DNA of 64,000 nt from contig JBKHCL010000002.1 in assembly GCA_046541875.1 (NCBI GenBank), positions 5,135 to 69,134 on the forward strand, given 5' to 3'. Below the pieces are notes generated by a model, which was not told where the DNA came from, did not search any database, and saw only the letters and a list, made by a program, of their open reading frames with translations. Positions 42,842 through 52,021 of the stretch are shown one piece after another (within the stretch, counting starts at the first letter, position 1; each line of letters starts with the position of its first letter). This stretch comes from CAZFPT01 sp046541875. Lineage in GTDB: Bacteria; Planctomycetota; Phycisphaerae; SM23-33. The position numbers and the translations under genes were made by a program.

Positions 42842-45800
42842 AGCGCAAGATCATCCTGCTGCTGGTCGGTCTGGCGGTGACATTCTCGATGTACTTCGGC
42901 TACCGGGCGATATCCGGCACGGTGGAACAGACTCGCGTGGAATTGCCGGACCCCAACATGACCGCTGCGCCCAATGACAGCCCGGGAACAAACCAGGCGG
43001 GCGGCAAGGGGTTCTTCTACGTCCGCAACGATCCGAAGACCAACCGGCGCGAATTCACCCTCGCCGGCAAGCAGTGGGAGAAGCGGGAGGACGACAGCTT
43101 CCGCTTTACCGATCCGAATGTGCAGATCTTCCTGGCCAACGGCGGGCGGCTGCAGGTGCTCGCCGATCGCGGTGTGGCGTACGTACGCGAGGTGGGCGAC
43201 AGTTTCCAGCCCCGGCGGGGTCGGCTGGACGGCAACGTGCGGATCTTCTACTACCGTCGCGCGTCCGAGCGGACCTCCGCGCGCCGGGAGGCGAACGTGG
43301 TGCGGATTTTTACCGACAGCCTCAGCTTCGATAACGAAATGCTCCTGCTGAGCACCGACGCCCCGATCACGCTCTGGTCGCGGGAGGCCGACATGCTCGG
43401 AACCGGGCTGACCCTCCGCTGGAACGAGGGGCCCGGCGAGCTGGACGTGCTCCGCATCGAGAAGGGCCAATACATGGCCGTCTACGCCATGCCCGGCGGG
43501 ATGGACGCGCTGGGCATGGGTGGCGGCAATGACGAGTCGACCGGCGATCGGCCCGGTCGCCGGACGACCACCGCCGCCACCGACGCATCCGGCCGCGGAG
43601 CGTCTGCCCCGTCACCGGCCACCACCCAGCCGGGAGGGGAGGGCGAGAAGCGCCCGGCGATGAACAAGTACGCCGCGACGTTCAACGACGACGTCCGCGT
43701 GATCGCCTCCGACGGGTCGGCCACCGGAATCGAATCGCTCTCGCTGATGTTCGAGTGGCAGGCGGAGCTGGACGACGAAGGCCGCGCCGCTCGGCCAACA
43801 CGACGCCGGCCGCAGCGCGACGTGCCTGCCGACGCCAACGCTGCCGCCCCGCGTGCCGACGACGATGAAAAGACCGACGACCGGGCCGACCAGCCGCTGA
43901 CGGTTTACTGGTCCGGGCCGTTGGAGGTAGTCCCGACCGGGTTCACCGGGACCCCGTCGTCCAAGCGATGGGCCATTCACGGCAAGGGGCGGCGGGTGCT
44001 GCTCAACGGCACCGACTACCGCGCCCGCTGCCGGCGGTTTTCGTATGTCTCCGATCCGAACAAGCAGATCGGCAAGCTCGAAGGCTCGCCCGATCAGCCC
44101 GTCCGCATGGTGATGGCCGGCGGCCAGCGGGCCACCGCCCCGGTGGTGCTGTTCGATCGCCTCTCGGCCGACCCGAACACCAGCAAGGTTTTCCTGGTCG
44201 GGCCCGGGCGCATGAGTCGGCCGACGGACGCCAACGCCCACGACGTGATGCTCCTGGATCTCGAAGAGGACGCCCGGGACGCCAACGCGGCTGAGAGCAT
44301 CACCTGGAACGAAGAAGTCGAAGTCGTCTTCCGCCAGGGCGATGATCCCAACGCCCAACCGGCGCTGCAGCGGGCGACGTTCACCGGCGAGGTGGATTTC
44401 CGCCGGGCATCGGACGATACCGACATCCGCACGCCGTGGCTGCGCATCGAGACGGGGCAGGTCCGGCGGACCGACTCCACCGGCGGGGAGGCGAAGACCG
44501 AGACCTATCCGCGGGAGATCATCGCCCGCACGCTCAAGCCCGGCCAGCGCCTCACGGCCCGGCAGTCCGGCAGCCGAATCGACGCCAACGAGGTGACGCT
44601 CGCCTTCGCCGCCCCAGATCCGAAGGCAGAGCCCAACAGCCCCGCCGCCGAGGCGCGCCCGGCCGGCGTGAGAGCGTCCGGCAACGTTCGGCTGCGAAGC
44701 CGGGGCGACCCCAACGATCCGAACTCGGCGATCCTGGCGACCTGCCGGACGCTGGAGTCCAACCTGCTGGACGGCAGCGCGACACTGCGCGGCAAGCCCG
44801 CCCGCATTCTGCAGGATGCCAACCAACTCACCGGTGAGACGATCTACCTCGAACGCGGCGCAGGCCAGGACGCCCCCAACACCACCCACGAACGGCTGGA
44901 GGTTCGCGGGGCCGGCAGCATGACCTTTCGGACGGATCGTGACCTGGAAGGCAATCAGCTCCCCAGCGCCCGATTGGTGACGGTCGGCTGGGCCAAGCAC
45001 ATGAAATTCATCGGGGCCGACGACCAGGCCACCTTCACCGGAACGGTGCGCCTGCGCTCCCAGGCCGAGGAGATGGACTGCGAAACCATGGTCGTGCAGT
45101 TCGACCGGGTGGATGCGAACAGCCCGGCCGACGCCAACGCGACGGCGGATGGTAAGCAGGGCCCGGACGTGCTGGAGATGGGCTCGGATTCATTCGCCCA
45201 GCGGCGCATCCGCGAGGTGATCGCCACGCGGAAGGTCCGACTGTTCAGCAAGCAGGAGGACCCCAACGCCCGAATGCTCTGGCGGTTCACGCTGGTGACG
45301 CCCAGGCAGTTGACCTTCGACGCCAATGCCCGGACGATGCAGGTCTCGGGTGAGGGGAAGCTCGCCATCGAGGACTACCGCGCCCCGCAGCGCCGCGAGA
45401 GATCGACCGACGGCGACGACGCCTATCTCGTGAGCCCTTCGCAGACGGCGTTCGAGTGGGACAAGAGCATGTCTCTCTCGCAGGACGATCTGACGGTGAT
45501 CATGGAGGGCGACGTCGGCGTGGTCCATCGCAGCGGGAAGAATGTCGTGCTCACCAAGGGCCTCAAGGTGCCCTTCGTCATGGCCGATGCGCCGGCCGGT
45601 CGGGAGACGATTCTCGGGTGCGACTGGCTGACGGCGACGTTCTCGCAGCCTGCCGACGCCAATGACGTTTCGAGGACGAAGGGCGAGGAAGGCAAAGCCG
45701 ACGGGGTGTTCGGGCTCAGCGGCCGACTCGATCGGTTCGCCGCCCGACGGGGCGTGACGCTGCGCGACGGCCGGGCCCGCGTGGACGACTGCGAGCTGCT

Positions 45801-46002
45801 CACGTACGACCGCGTGGAAGACCTGGTGGTGCTGGACGGTTCGCTGGGCGACGAGCGTCGCGGGGGCAACGTTTATCTGCGGTATCGCGATCGCAATGGG
45901 GGCCTGCAGCAGAAATCGGCGTCGCGCATCATCTGGCGACCGGGGAAGAAGATCGCCCGGGCGGTGGATGTCTCGGGGACGGGCACCAGGGCGTCGGAGT
46001 AG
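42838..46002 (+). CDS. Giant LptC/LptA-like LPS export protein
   Basis: A 1054-residue protein; LptC and LptA are each about 190 residues. It has an LptC-like N terminus, 'MKRKIILLLVGLAVTFSMYF' as the membrane helix, then many OstA/LptA-type beta segments such as 'ATFNDDVRVIASDGSATGI', 'RATFTGEVDFRRASDD', 'QATFTGTVRLRSQAEEM' and 'DDLTVIMEGDVGVVHRSG'. Low-complexity spacers rich in Asp, Pro, Asn, Ala and Thr lie between them (for example about 240-280 and 315-350). It probably spans the periplasm as a beta-jellyroll bridge for LPS. Its ATG overlaps the kdsC stop. No lptB follows. Function is inferred from order and pattern. Confidence 0.8.
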   Translation: MKRKIILLLVGLAVTFSMYFGYRAISGTVEQTRVELPDPNMTAAPNDSPGTNQAGGKGFFYVRNDPKTNRREFTLAGKQWEKREDDSFRFTDPNVQIFLANGGRLQVLADRGVAYVREVGDSFQPRRGRLDGNVRIFYYRRASERTSARREANVVRIFTDSLSFDNEMLLLSTDAPITLWSREADMLGTGLTLRWNEGPGELDVLRIEKGQYMAVYAMPGGMDALGMGGGNDESTGDRPGRRTTTAATDASGRGASAPSPATTQPGGEGEKRPAMNKYAATFNDDVRVIASDGSATGIESLSLMFEWQAELDDEGRAARPTRRRPQRDVPADANAAAPRADDDEKTDDRADQPLTVYWSGPLEVVPTGFTGTPSSKRWAIHGKGRRVLLNGTDYRARCRRFSYVSDPNKQIGKLEGSPDQPVRMVMAGGQRATAPVVLFDRLSADPNTSKVFLVGPGRMSRPTDANAHDVMLLDLEEDARDANAAESITWNEEVEVVFRQGDDPNAQPALQRATFTGEVDFRRASDDTDIRTPWLRIETGQVRRTDSTGGEAKTETYPREIIARTLKPGQRLTARQSGSRIDANEVTLAFAAPDPKAEPNSPAAEARPAGVRASGNVRLRSRGDPNDPNSAILATCRTLESNLLDGSATLRGKPARILQDANQLTGETIYLERGAGQDAPNTTHERLEVRGAGSMTFRTDRDLEGNQLPSARLVTVGWAKHMKFIGADDQATFTGTVRLRSQAEEMDCETMVVQFDRVDANSPADANATADGKQGPDVLEMGSDSFAQRRIREVIATRKVRLFSKQEDPNARMLWRFTLVTPRQLTFDANARTMQVSGEGKLAIEDYRAPQRRERSTDGDDAYLVSPSQTAFEWDKSMSLSQDDLTVIMEGDVGVVHRSGKNVVLTKGLKVPFVMADAPAGRETILGCDWLTATFSQPADANDVSRTKGEEGKADGVFGLSGRLDRFAARRGVTLRDGRARVDDCELLTYDRVEDLVVLDGSLGDERRGGNVYLRYRDRNGGLQQKSASRIIWRPGKKIARAVDVSGTGTRASE

Positions 46003-46042
46003 GAAGCAGCGAGAAAATCCCCTCTCGTCGGGATAAAATGGC

Positions 46043-46072
46043 TTGACGGAAACGTCGGCATCAGGGTAATCT
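46043..46072 (+). promoter_or_regulatory. rpsB promoter
   Basis: TTGACG (46043-46048) and TAATCT (46067-46072) lie 18 bases apart, about 140 bases upstream of the rpsB start and just before the structured leader. It separates the LPS genes from the translation operon. Confidence 0.6.
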
Positions 46073-46082
46073 ACCGTGCTTT

Positions 46083-46129
46083 ACGCAGCCGGCGGGGAGA
46101 TTGTATCTCCGCGTCAACGCAGGCTGCGT
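46083..46129 (+). ncRNA. Structured rpsB leader RNA (candidate)
   Basis: ACGCAGCC (46083-46090) pairs perfectly with GGCTGCGT (46122-46129). Inside, GGAGAT (46096-46101) pairs with ATCTCC (46105-46110) over a TGT loop, giving a nested stem. The following 80 bases reach the rpsB ribosome site. Leaders of rpsB-tsf operons elsewhere bind S2 for feedback; a similar role here is inference. Confidence 0.5.
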
Positions 46130-46210
46130 TCTCGTTTTGAACCCCATGTAACACGTGATGCGACCTTGGGTATGGATGCTTGAATCCTGCCGCCACGTGG
46201 AGGTGCACCA

Positions 46211-47134
46211 GTGAACACGACGGAATTGGTAAAAGAGCTGATCGACGCGGGAATCCACTTCGGGCATCGGGCGAGCCGATGGAACCCGAAGATGAAGCCG
46301 TACATCTATGGCAAGCGGAACCTGATCCACATCGTGGATATCAAGGAAACGCTCAAGGGGCTGCTGCTGGCGAAGAAGTATCTCGCCCGGGTGGTCTCCC
46401 AGGGCAAGGACGTGGTGTTCGTGGGCACCAAGCGACAGGCCCACAAGAGCGTGGAGACCCACGCCGCCCGCGTCGGGATGCACTGGGTGACCGACCGCTG
46501 GCTGGGCGGGACGCTGACGAACTTCCGTGAAATCCGCAAGCGCATCGGCCGACTGGAAGAGCTCGAGAAGCTGGACGCCGAAGGCCGAATGGACCAGTAC
46601 TCCAAGAAGGAAGGCGCCTCGCTTCGTCGCGAGATGCGCAAGATCCAGCGGAACCTCGGCGGGATCCGCAAGATGACCAAGCTGCCCGGCGCGATGGTCG
46701 TGATCGACGAGATGCGCGAGATCATCGCCGTCCGCGAAGCCCGTAAGATCGGCATCCCGGTGGTCTGCCTGCTGGATACCGACTCGGACCCCGACCAGGT
46801 GGACATCCCGATTCCCGGCAACGACGACGCGATGCGCGGGATCGAGCTGATCGTCCGCGAGCTGGCCAGCGCGATCGAGGAAGGCATCAAGGGGCGTGGC
46901 CAGGCCGACGCGACCCCCGAGGAAGAGGGCAAGCCCCGCCGTCGCAGCCAGCGGGCCACCACCGCCCGGGCCGAGGACGTCGCTGCCGAAGCCGCCCAGG
47001 AGCTCAAACCCGAAGACGGCCCGAAATCCGAGACCAACGCCACCGAGAAGCCCGACAAGACCGAAATCGGCGAGAAGACGCCCGAGCCGGCCCCGGCCAG
47101 CGAGGTTTCGCCGTCGCAGGAACCGGCTTCGTAA
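46211..47134 (+). CDS. rpsB: Ribosomal protein S2 with acidic C-terminal extension
   Basis: A 307-residue S2 protein ('LIDAGIHFGHRASRWNPKMKPYI', 'GTKRQAHKSVETHA', 'RWLGGTLTNFREI'). The fold is complete by about residue 230, after which a 75-residue tail rich in Glu, Ala, Lys and Pro follows, which most S2 proteins lack. The start is GTG with a GGAGGTG box. It heads the rpsB-tsf-pyrH-frr set, the common bacterial order. Confidence 0.96.
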   Translation: MNTTELVKELIDAGIHFGHRASRWNPKMKPYIYGKRNLIHIVDIKETLKGLLLAKKYLARVVSQGKDVVFVGTKRQAHKSVETHAARVGMHWVTDRWLGGTLTNFREIRKRIGRLEELEKLDAEGRMDQYSKKEGASLRREMRKIQRNLGGIRKMTKLPGAMVVIDEMREIIAVREARKIGIPVVCLLDTDSDPDQVDIPIPGNDDAMRGIELIVRELASAIEEGIKGRGQADATPEEEGKPRRRSQRATTARAEDVAAEAAQELKPEDGPKSETNATEKPDKTEIGEKTPEPAPASEVSPSQEPAS

Positions 47135-47233
47135 GTCCCGCCCGGCAGTACGAGTAACGAACCGGCGCGCCCGCCAGAATGACCGGGCGGACGCCCCCGA
47201 TCCCGACACGCATAGACACCAGGAGCAATAATC

Positions 47234-48025
47234 ATGGCTGAGATTACCGCATCGATGGTCAAGTCCCTCCGGGAAGAGACCGGACAGGGCATGATGGAAT
47301 GCAAGAAGGCCCTCACCGAGTGCAACGGTGACATGGAGGCCGCCCAGGACCTCCTCCGCAAGAAGGCCGGCGCCAAGGCCGAGAAGAAGGCCGAGCGCGA
47401 GACGAAGGAAGGCCTGGTCGCCATGTCCATCAGCGACGACAGGACCAGCGGTACGATGGTCGAGGTCCGCTGCGAGACGGACTTCTGCGCCCGCAACGAG
47501 GTGTTCATCGAGATGGTGGACGACGTTCTGGAAAAGGCCCGGGCCGCCGCGAACGAAGGCCCCATCGAGGCCACCGAGGACATCTCCGCCGCCGTTCAGG
47601 AAGCTTTCTCCAAGATCGGCGAGAACATGAGTTACGGCCAGGGCGTGAAGATCACCGCGACCAAGGTGGGCGGCTACAAGCACCACAACAACAAGGTGGG
47701 CGTGCTGGTGGGCGTCGATAAGGACGTGGACGACGAGACCCTCACCGGCGTGTGCATGCACATCGCGTTCTCCGACCCGATGGGCATCACCGTCGAGGAC
47801 ATCCCCGAGGAGCTGGCGGAGAAGGAGCGGAAATTCGCCGTCGAGCAGGCGATGGAATCCGGCAAGCCCCAGGAAATCGCCGAGAAAATGGTCGAGGGCA
47901 AGATGCGCAAGTTCCTCGAGCAGAACGCCCTGATGGAGCAGAAGTACGTCCGCGACGAGTCCAAGACGGTCAAGGAAGTGCTCGGCGGGGCCATGGTGAC
48001 GTCCTTCGCGCGGTTCGCACTGTAG
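47234..48025 (+). CDS. tsf: Elongation factor Ts
   Basis: A 263-residue EF-Ts. The N-terminal domain has 'VKSLREETGQGMMECKKALTECNGDMEAA', the EF-Tu binding motif, and the core has 'EVRCETDFCARNEVF'. It regenerates EF-Tu-GTP. An AGGAG box lies before the ATG. It is 99 bp after rpsB, a gap that might hold a small attenuator but shows no clear hairpin. Confidence 0.96.
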   Translation: MAEITASMVKSLREETGQGMMECKKALTECNGDMEAAQDLLRKKAGAKAEKKAERETKEGLVAMSISDDRTSGTMVEVRCETDFCARNEVFIEMVDDVLEKARAAANEGPIEATEDISAAVQEAFSKIGENMSYGQGVKITATKVGGYKHHNNKVGVLVGVDKDVDDETLTGVCMHIAFSDPMGITVEDIPEELAEKERKFAVEQAMESGKPQEIAEKMVEGKMRKFLEQNALMEQKYVRDESKTVKEVLGGAMVTSFARFAL

Positions 48026-48060
48026 CCCTTGCCTGACGGCCAGAGGAGATCGGTCCGCGG

Positions 48061-48795
48061 ATGACCCGCCAGCCCTATCAACGCGTGCTTGTGAAGCTCT
48101 CCGGCGAGATGCTCTGTGAGGGCTCGGCCGGCGGGGTACACTCAGCCGCTTTGGCCCGGGTGGTGGACGAGATCGCCGCGGTGGTCCGCGAGGGTACGCA
48201 GGTGGCCGTCGTCGTGGGAGCAGGCAACCTGCTCCGCGGGCGGGACCTCATCGAAGACCCTCACATCGCCCGCCCGACGGCCGACGCGATGGGCATGATG
48301 GCGACGATCATCAACGCCTTGGCGCTGCGGGATTCGCTCACCGGGCGGGACATTCCCGCCGTGGCGATGGGTGCTTTCCGTGCGGGGCAGTATCTGCCCG
48401 AGTTTTCCCGCGAGGCGGGCATCGCGGCGCTGGAGGCCGGCCAGGTCGTCCTCTGTGCCGGCGGGACGGGAAATCCGTACTTCACCACCGACACCTGCGC
48501 CACGTTGCGGGCGGCGCAGCTGGGATGCGAGGTGGTGCTCAAGGCCACCAAGGTCGACGGCGTGTACGATCGCGACCCTCAGAGGCACCCCGAGGCGGAG
48601 AAGTTTGAGATGTTGACGTTTTCCGAGGCGCTGGAGCGCAACCTCGGAGTGATGGACGCAGCCGCCTTCAGCATGTGTCGCGACAGCGGCCTGGAGGTGC
48701 TGGTGTTCCGCTTTGCCGACGCGGGAAACCTGCTCAGGGCGGTCCGCGGTGAGCCGGTCGGAACGCTGGTTTGCGGCACAGAACGCAAGGAGTGA
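48061..48795 (+). CDS. pyrH: UMP kinase PyrH
   Basis: A 244-residue amino-acid-kinase-fold enzyme, 'RVLVKLSGEMLCE', 'VVVGAGNLLRGRD', 'PTADAMGMMATIINALAL' and 'ATKVDGVYDRDP'. It phosphorylates UMP to UDP, the usual hexameric bacterial enzyme. The start is 35 bp after tsf; a GAGGAG box lies about 12 bases upstream, somewhat far. Confidence 0.96.
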   Translation: MTRQPYQRVLVKLSGEMLCEGSAGGVHSAALARVVDEIAAVVREGTQVAVVVGAGNLLRGRDLIEDPHIARPTADAMGMMATIINALALRDSLTGRDIPAVAMGAFRAGQYLPEFSREAGIAALEAGQVVLCAGGTGNPYFTTDTCATLRAAQLGCEVVLKATKVDGVYDRDPQRHPEAEKFEMLTFSEALERNLGVMDAAAFSMCRDSGLEVLVFRFADAGNLLRAVRGEPVGTLVCGTERKE

Positions 48796-48800
48796 CCACG

Positions 48801-49361
48801 ATGGCGATGGACGAGATCCTTCTGGAAACCGAAGAGGCGATGGAATCGGCTGTGGGCTACCTCAAGCAGGAGTTCCGCGGGATTCGCACCGGTCGGGCCA
48901 GCGGCGGGTTGGTGGAGCACATCAAGGTGGATTACTACGGCTCGCCGACCGACCTGCGCCAGTTGGCGAACATCTCCACGCCCGAGGCGAACCTGATCGT
49001 CATCAAGCCCTTCGACCCCAACAGCCTCAAAGACATCGAGCGGGCAATCCACGCCAGCGACCTGGGCATCACGCCGGCCGCCGACGGGAAAGTGATCCGC
49101 CTGACGATTCCGCCGCTGTCCGGCGAGCGCCGCCAGCAACTGGTCACGCAGGTCAAGAAAATGTCCGAGCAGACCCGCGTAGCCATCCGGAACGCCCGGC
49201 GGGACGCCAACAAGGATATCGACAAACAGCAGAAGGACGGCGAGCTTACCGAGGACGAGGCCAAACGCGGCAAGGACGAGGTCCAGAAGCTTACCGATAA
49301 GTACGAGGCCGAGGTCGACAAACTCCTCACCGCCAAGACCGCGGAGATCGAAGAACTGTAA
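48801..49361 (+). CDS. frr: Ribosome recycling factor
   Basis: A 186-residue RRF, the family's normal length, with 'YYGSPTDLRQLANISTPEANLIVIKPFD' and 'IPPLSGERRQQLVTQVKK'. It splits post-termination ribosomes with EF-G. ATG 48801 follows AAGGAG by 8 bases; an upstream ATG in frame adds ten non-conserved residues. It is the last gene of the operon, 5 bp after pyrH. Confidence 0.96.
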   Translation: MAMDEILLETEEAMESAVGYLKQEFRGIRTGRASGGLVEHIKVDYYGSPTDLRQLANISTPEANLIVIKPFDPNSLKDIERAIHASDLGITPAADGKVIRLTIPPLSGERRQQLVTQVKKMSEQTRVAIRNARRDANKDIDKQQKDGELTEDEAKRGKDEVQKLTDKYEAEVDKLLTAKTAEIEEL

Positions 49362-49366
49362 GCACA

Positions 49367-49400
49367 TAGCATGGGCTTTAAGCCCATGGCTGTGCTTTGT
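49367..49400. repeat. REP-like palindrome, family B
   Basis: CATGGGCTTTAAGCCCATG, a perfect palindrome, flanked by AGCA...TGCT. It resembles CATGGGCTTCCAGCCCATG in the array at 63656-63963 and lies between frr and tRNA-Lys, where it may also act as a terminator-like hairpin. Confidence 0.6.
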
Positions 49401-49457
49401 TATCATGCAACAGACAGTGCCTGCTTCGCCTTGGGCGAGCGGGTAAGAATCGCCCTC

Positions 49458-49529
49458 GGGAGGGTAGCTCAATGGTAGAGCAACGGCCTTTTAAGCCGTA
49501 GGTTCTGGGTTCGAGCCCCAGCCCTCTCA
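49458..49529 (+). tRNA. tRNA-Lys (anticodon TTT)
   Basis: A 72-base cloverleaf. The acceptor GGGAGGG pairs with CCCTCTC (one G-T), discriminator A. The anticodon stem ACGGC/GCCGT encloses CTTTTAA, so the anticodon is TTT. T loop TTCGAGC. CCA is not encoded. Confidence 0.95.
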
Positions 49530-49661
49530 GTTCAGCGGAACCCCCGCGAAAAAACGTGAAAACAGCCCCCGAATAAGCCGATGAAGGGGTTGATTCACAG
49601 CCGATTGGCAGTATCATGTTTCCTCCACGCTGCAACCTGTGCAGCTGGGACCGCACCATGT

Positions 49662-49734
49662 GGCCCCATCGTCTAGTGGCCTAGGACACCGGGTTTTCAT
49701 CCCGGCAACCGGAGTTCGAGTCTCCGTGGGGTCA
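49662..49734 (+). tRNA. tRNA-Glu (anticodon TTC)
   Basis: A 73-base cloverleaf. GGCCCCA pairs with TGGGGTC, discriminator A. The anticodon stem CCGGG/CCCGG encloses TTTTCAT, giving TTC. D arm GTCTAGTGGCCTAGGAC is typical of glutamate tRNAs. CCA is not encoded. Confidence 0.95.
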
Positions 49735-49740
49735 GGAACG

Positions 49741-49780
49741 AACGCCCCGTCAGAGAACCCCTCTGGCGGGGCGTTTGTGT
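49741..49780 (+). terminator. Rho-independent terminator after tRNA-Glu
   Basis: AACGCCCCGTCAGAG (49741-49755) pairs with CTCTGGCGGGGCGTT (49761-49775), one G-T pair, followed by TGTGTT. A 15-bp stem with loop AACCC. Confidence 0.8.
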
Positions 49781-49859
49781 TGAGGTCGTCCGCTTGATGC
49801 CCCATGGCCAACCACTCGGCCGCCGTGAAAAGAGCATCGGCCATGACACCTCCGGGTCG

Positions 49860-52016
49860 ATGCGATACAATCCGTCCGTGAACGAGACAGCCTTTGACAG
49901 CCTGCACGCCCGCCAAACCTCTCCCGCCGTCCGATGGACGGGGCGACTCGCTGCGCTGCTGGCCCTGATCGCGTGCGTTACGCTCGGCGTGCGTCAGTTC
50001 ACGGCCGCTGATATCGGCTACCACCTCTACTACGGCAGAGAGTTCATCCAGACCGGCCGAATCATCACCACGAACCACGAGGACATCTACGCCCTGCCGC
50101 CCAGGGACCTCCCGCCCGAGCAACGGCCCGAGCCCGGGCCCGGCGCGTGGTACGATGAGGACGGCGTGTATCGCTTCATCAACGCCAACTGGGGCACCCA
50201 GGCGCTGATCGGGACAGCCTGGTGGCTGGGCGGCGAGGACGGCGTGCAATGGCTTCGCGTCGGTTGGACGGTGGTGCTCTTCGCATGTCTGCTGGCGGCC
50301 ATGCGCCGCTCGCGGGTTGGTTGGGCGTTGGCGGGCGGCGCGATCCTGCTGGCGGCGGGGGCTGCCTACGGACAGATGCACGTCCGCTCCGGCATGCTGG
50401 GGGTGGTCGTGCTGGCCGGGCAACTGGTGGTGCTCCTGCCGTTGACCGACCCGGCCCGGCGGCTCCGCCGGCGCGACGTGATTGCCCTGGGATTGCTGCA
50501 ACTGCTGCTGGTGAACATTCACAGCTACTTCCTGCTGGGCGTGGCGCTGACGGGTACGATTCTCATCGGCCGATGCGTTCGTTGGGCTTGGTGGCGCTGG
50601 CTTCGTCGCGACGCTCGCCTCGCCCGTCACGTCGGGCGGGATGCTGCCCTCGCCGCTGCTGCGGTGGGCGGCCAGCTCCTGGCATGTCTGGCGAACCCCT
50701 GGACGTGGCGGCTGGCGGTGATGCCCATCGAGACGCTGCTGTACATGCGAAAGCACAGCATCGCCGGGGCCGAGCCGGGCAACGTCGTCGGCCACCCTTG
50801 GTCGCGCATCGCCGAGTTGTACAGCACGTGGGCGACGCTCGGGACGCGCGAGACCCTCGCCGACAGCGTGCTGATCGTGCTGCTGATCGCCGCGGCGGGG
50901 AGTGTCCTGATCGCCTTGCTGCACCGGCGATGGGCCCTGGCGCTGATGCTCGGCGGGATCACGATGGTCACGCTGTCGGTCCGACGGAACATCACGCCCG
51001 GGGCATTGATGCTGGCTCCGATGATCGCGGTGAGTTTCTCGCTGGTGGTGCGGTGGCTGGCGGGACGAATGCACACGGTCGGCCGATCGCTGGCGGGTGT
51101 CGCAGCGGCGGCGGCAGTGAGCGTTTTGGCCGTCACGTTGTTCGTCGCGGCCGTTACGCACTGGCTGTTCGTGGCCGAGCGGTCGCACGAGCGGATCGGG
51201 TGGGGATGGAACCGGATGGCCGTGCCCGTCTCGGCGGCCGAATGGATCAACGCACACCAGCCCGACGGGCGAATGTGGGCGGACTTCAACAGCTCCAGCA
51301 ACCTGCTCTGGCTGACGGGGCGACCAACCCCCGGCGTGACCAATACCTGGGCCTATCCGCCAGAGCTGATGAGCGAAGAGACGGATTTCCAGTTCGGCCT
51401 GACCAGCTATCGCGCCTTCGACGAGATGGTGCGCCGGCGTGGCGTGGAGTTCGCGGTTCTTCACGTCAGCCGGGTCTCAGGCAAACTCGCGCGGAACATC
51501 ACGGGCGATCCGAACTGGGCCCTCGTCGACATCTCACCGCGTCATGTCACCTGGCTGCGAACCGACGGACCCAACGCCGAGCCGGCAGCGCGCTCGGCCA
51601 TCACGCCCGAAACGTTGGACGTCGAGCCACTCGTGGCCCGACTCGCCGCTGCCGATCCGGCCAAACACATCGGCATTTACGAAGGCGGGCTGACGCTCTA
51701 CCACATCGGCTGGTATGCCCGGGCGGCCGAGGTCATCGGGGCGTCGTTGAAGATCGCCCCGGACTACCACCGCGCCTGGCTGATGCGGGGCGAATGTCTG
51801 GGTCTGGCGGGCACGCGGCGGATGCTCCACGGCGACCCGGCCGGCAGGGAGGAGTTGGTCAAGGCCCGGCAATGCTTCGAGCACGCTCTTCGGCTGAAGG
51901 GCGGAGACTATCCCGAAGCCGCCGAGAACCTCGAGTACGTCAAACGACAGTTATCCGAGTTGGAGCAGGGGCGGATCCTGTATCCCGAGGATCTTCTCAG
52001 CCCGCCGGGCCCTTGA
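49860..52016 (+). CDS. Polytopic membrane protein with C-terminal TPR-like helices
   Basis: A 718-residue protein, ten or more membrane helices (about 25-440) followed by a soluble part. The early periplasmic stretch 'AADIGYHLYYGREFIQTGRI' resembles the D-x-x-H-L motif region of GT-C glycosyltransferase-like proteins, and 'ANWGTQALIGTAWWLGG' follows. The C-terminal end has two TPR-like helices ('PDYHRAWLMRGECLGLAG', 'RQCFEHALRLKGGDYPEAAENLEYVKRQL'). I do not recognise a specific family; a membrane sugar transferase is plausible. Starts at 49794, 49860 or the GTG at 49878 are all possible. Confidence 0.75.
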   Translation: MRYNPSVNETAFDSLHARQTSPAVRWTGRLAALLALIACVTLGVRQFTAADIGYHLYYGREFIQTGRIITTNHEDIYALPPRDLPPEQRPEPGPGAWYDEDGVYRFINANWGTQALIGTAWWLGGEDGVQWLRVGWTVVLFACLLAAMRRSRVGWALAGGAILLAAGAAYGQMHVRSGMLGVVVLAGQLVVLLPLTDPARRLRRRDVIALGLLQLLLVNIHSYFLLGVALTGTILIGRCVRWAWWRWLRRDARLARHVGRDAALAAAAVGGQLLACLANPWTWRLAVMPIETLLYMRKHSIAGAEPGNVVGHPWSRIAELYSTWATLGTRETLADSVLIVLLIAAAGSVLIALLHRRWALALMLGGITMVTLSVRRNITPGALMLAPMIAVSFSLVVRWLAGRMHTVGRSLAGVAAAAAVSVLAVTLFVAAVTHWLFVAERSHERIGWGWNRMAVPVSAAEWINAHQPDGRMWADFNSSSNLLWLTGRPTPGVTNTWAYPPELMSEETDFQFGLTSYRAFDEMVRRRGVEFAVLHVSRVSGKLARNITGDPNWALVDISPRHVTWLRTDGPNAEPAARSAITPETLDVEPLVARLAAADPAKHIGIYEGGLTLYHIGWYARAAEVIGASLKIAPDYHRAWLMRGECLGLAGTRRMLHGDPAGREELVKARQCFEHALRLKGGDYPEAAENLEYVKRQLSELEQGRILYPEDLLSPPGP

Positions 52017-52021
52017 GCTTT

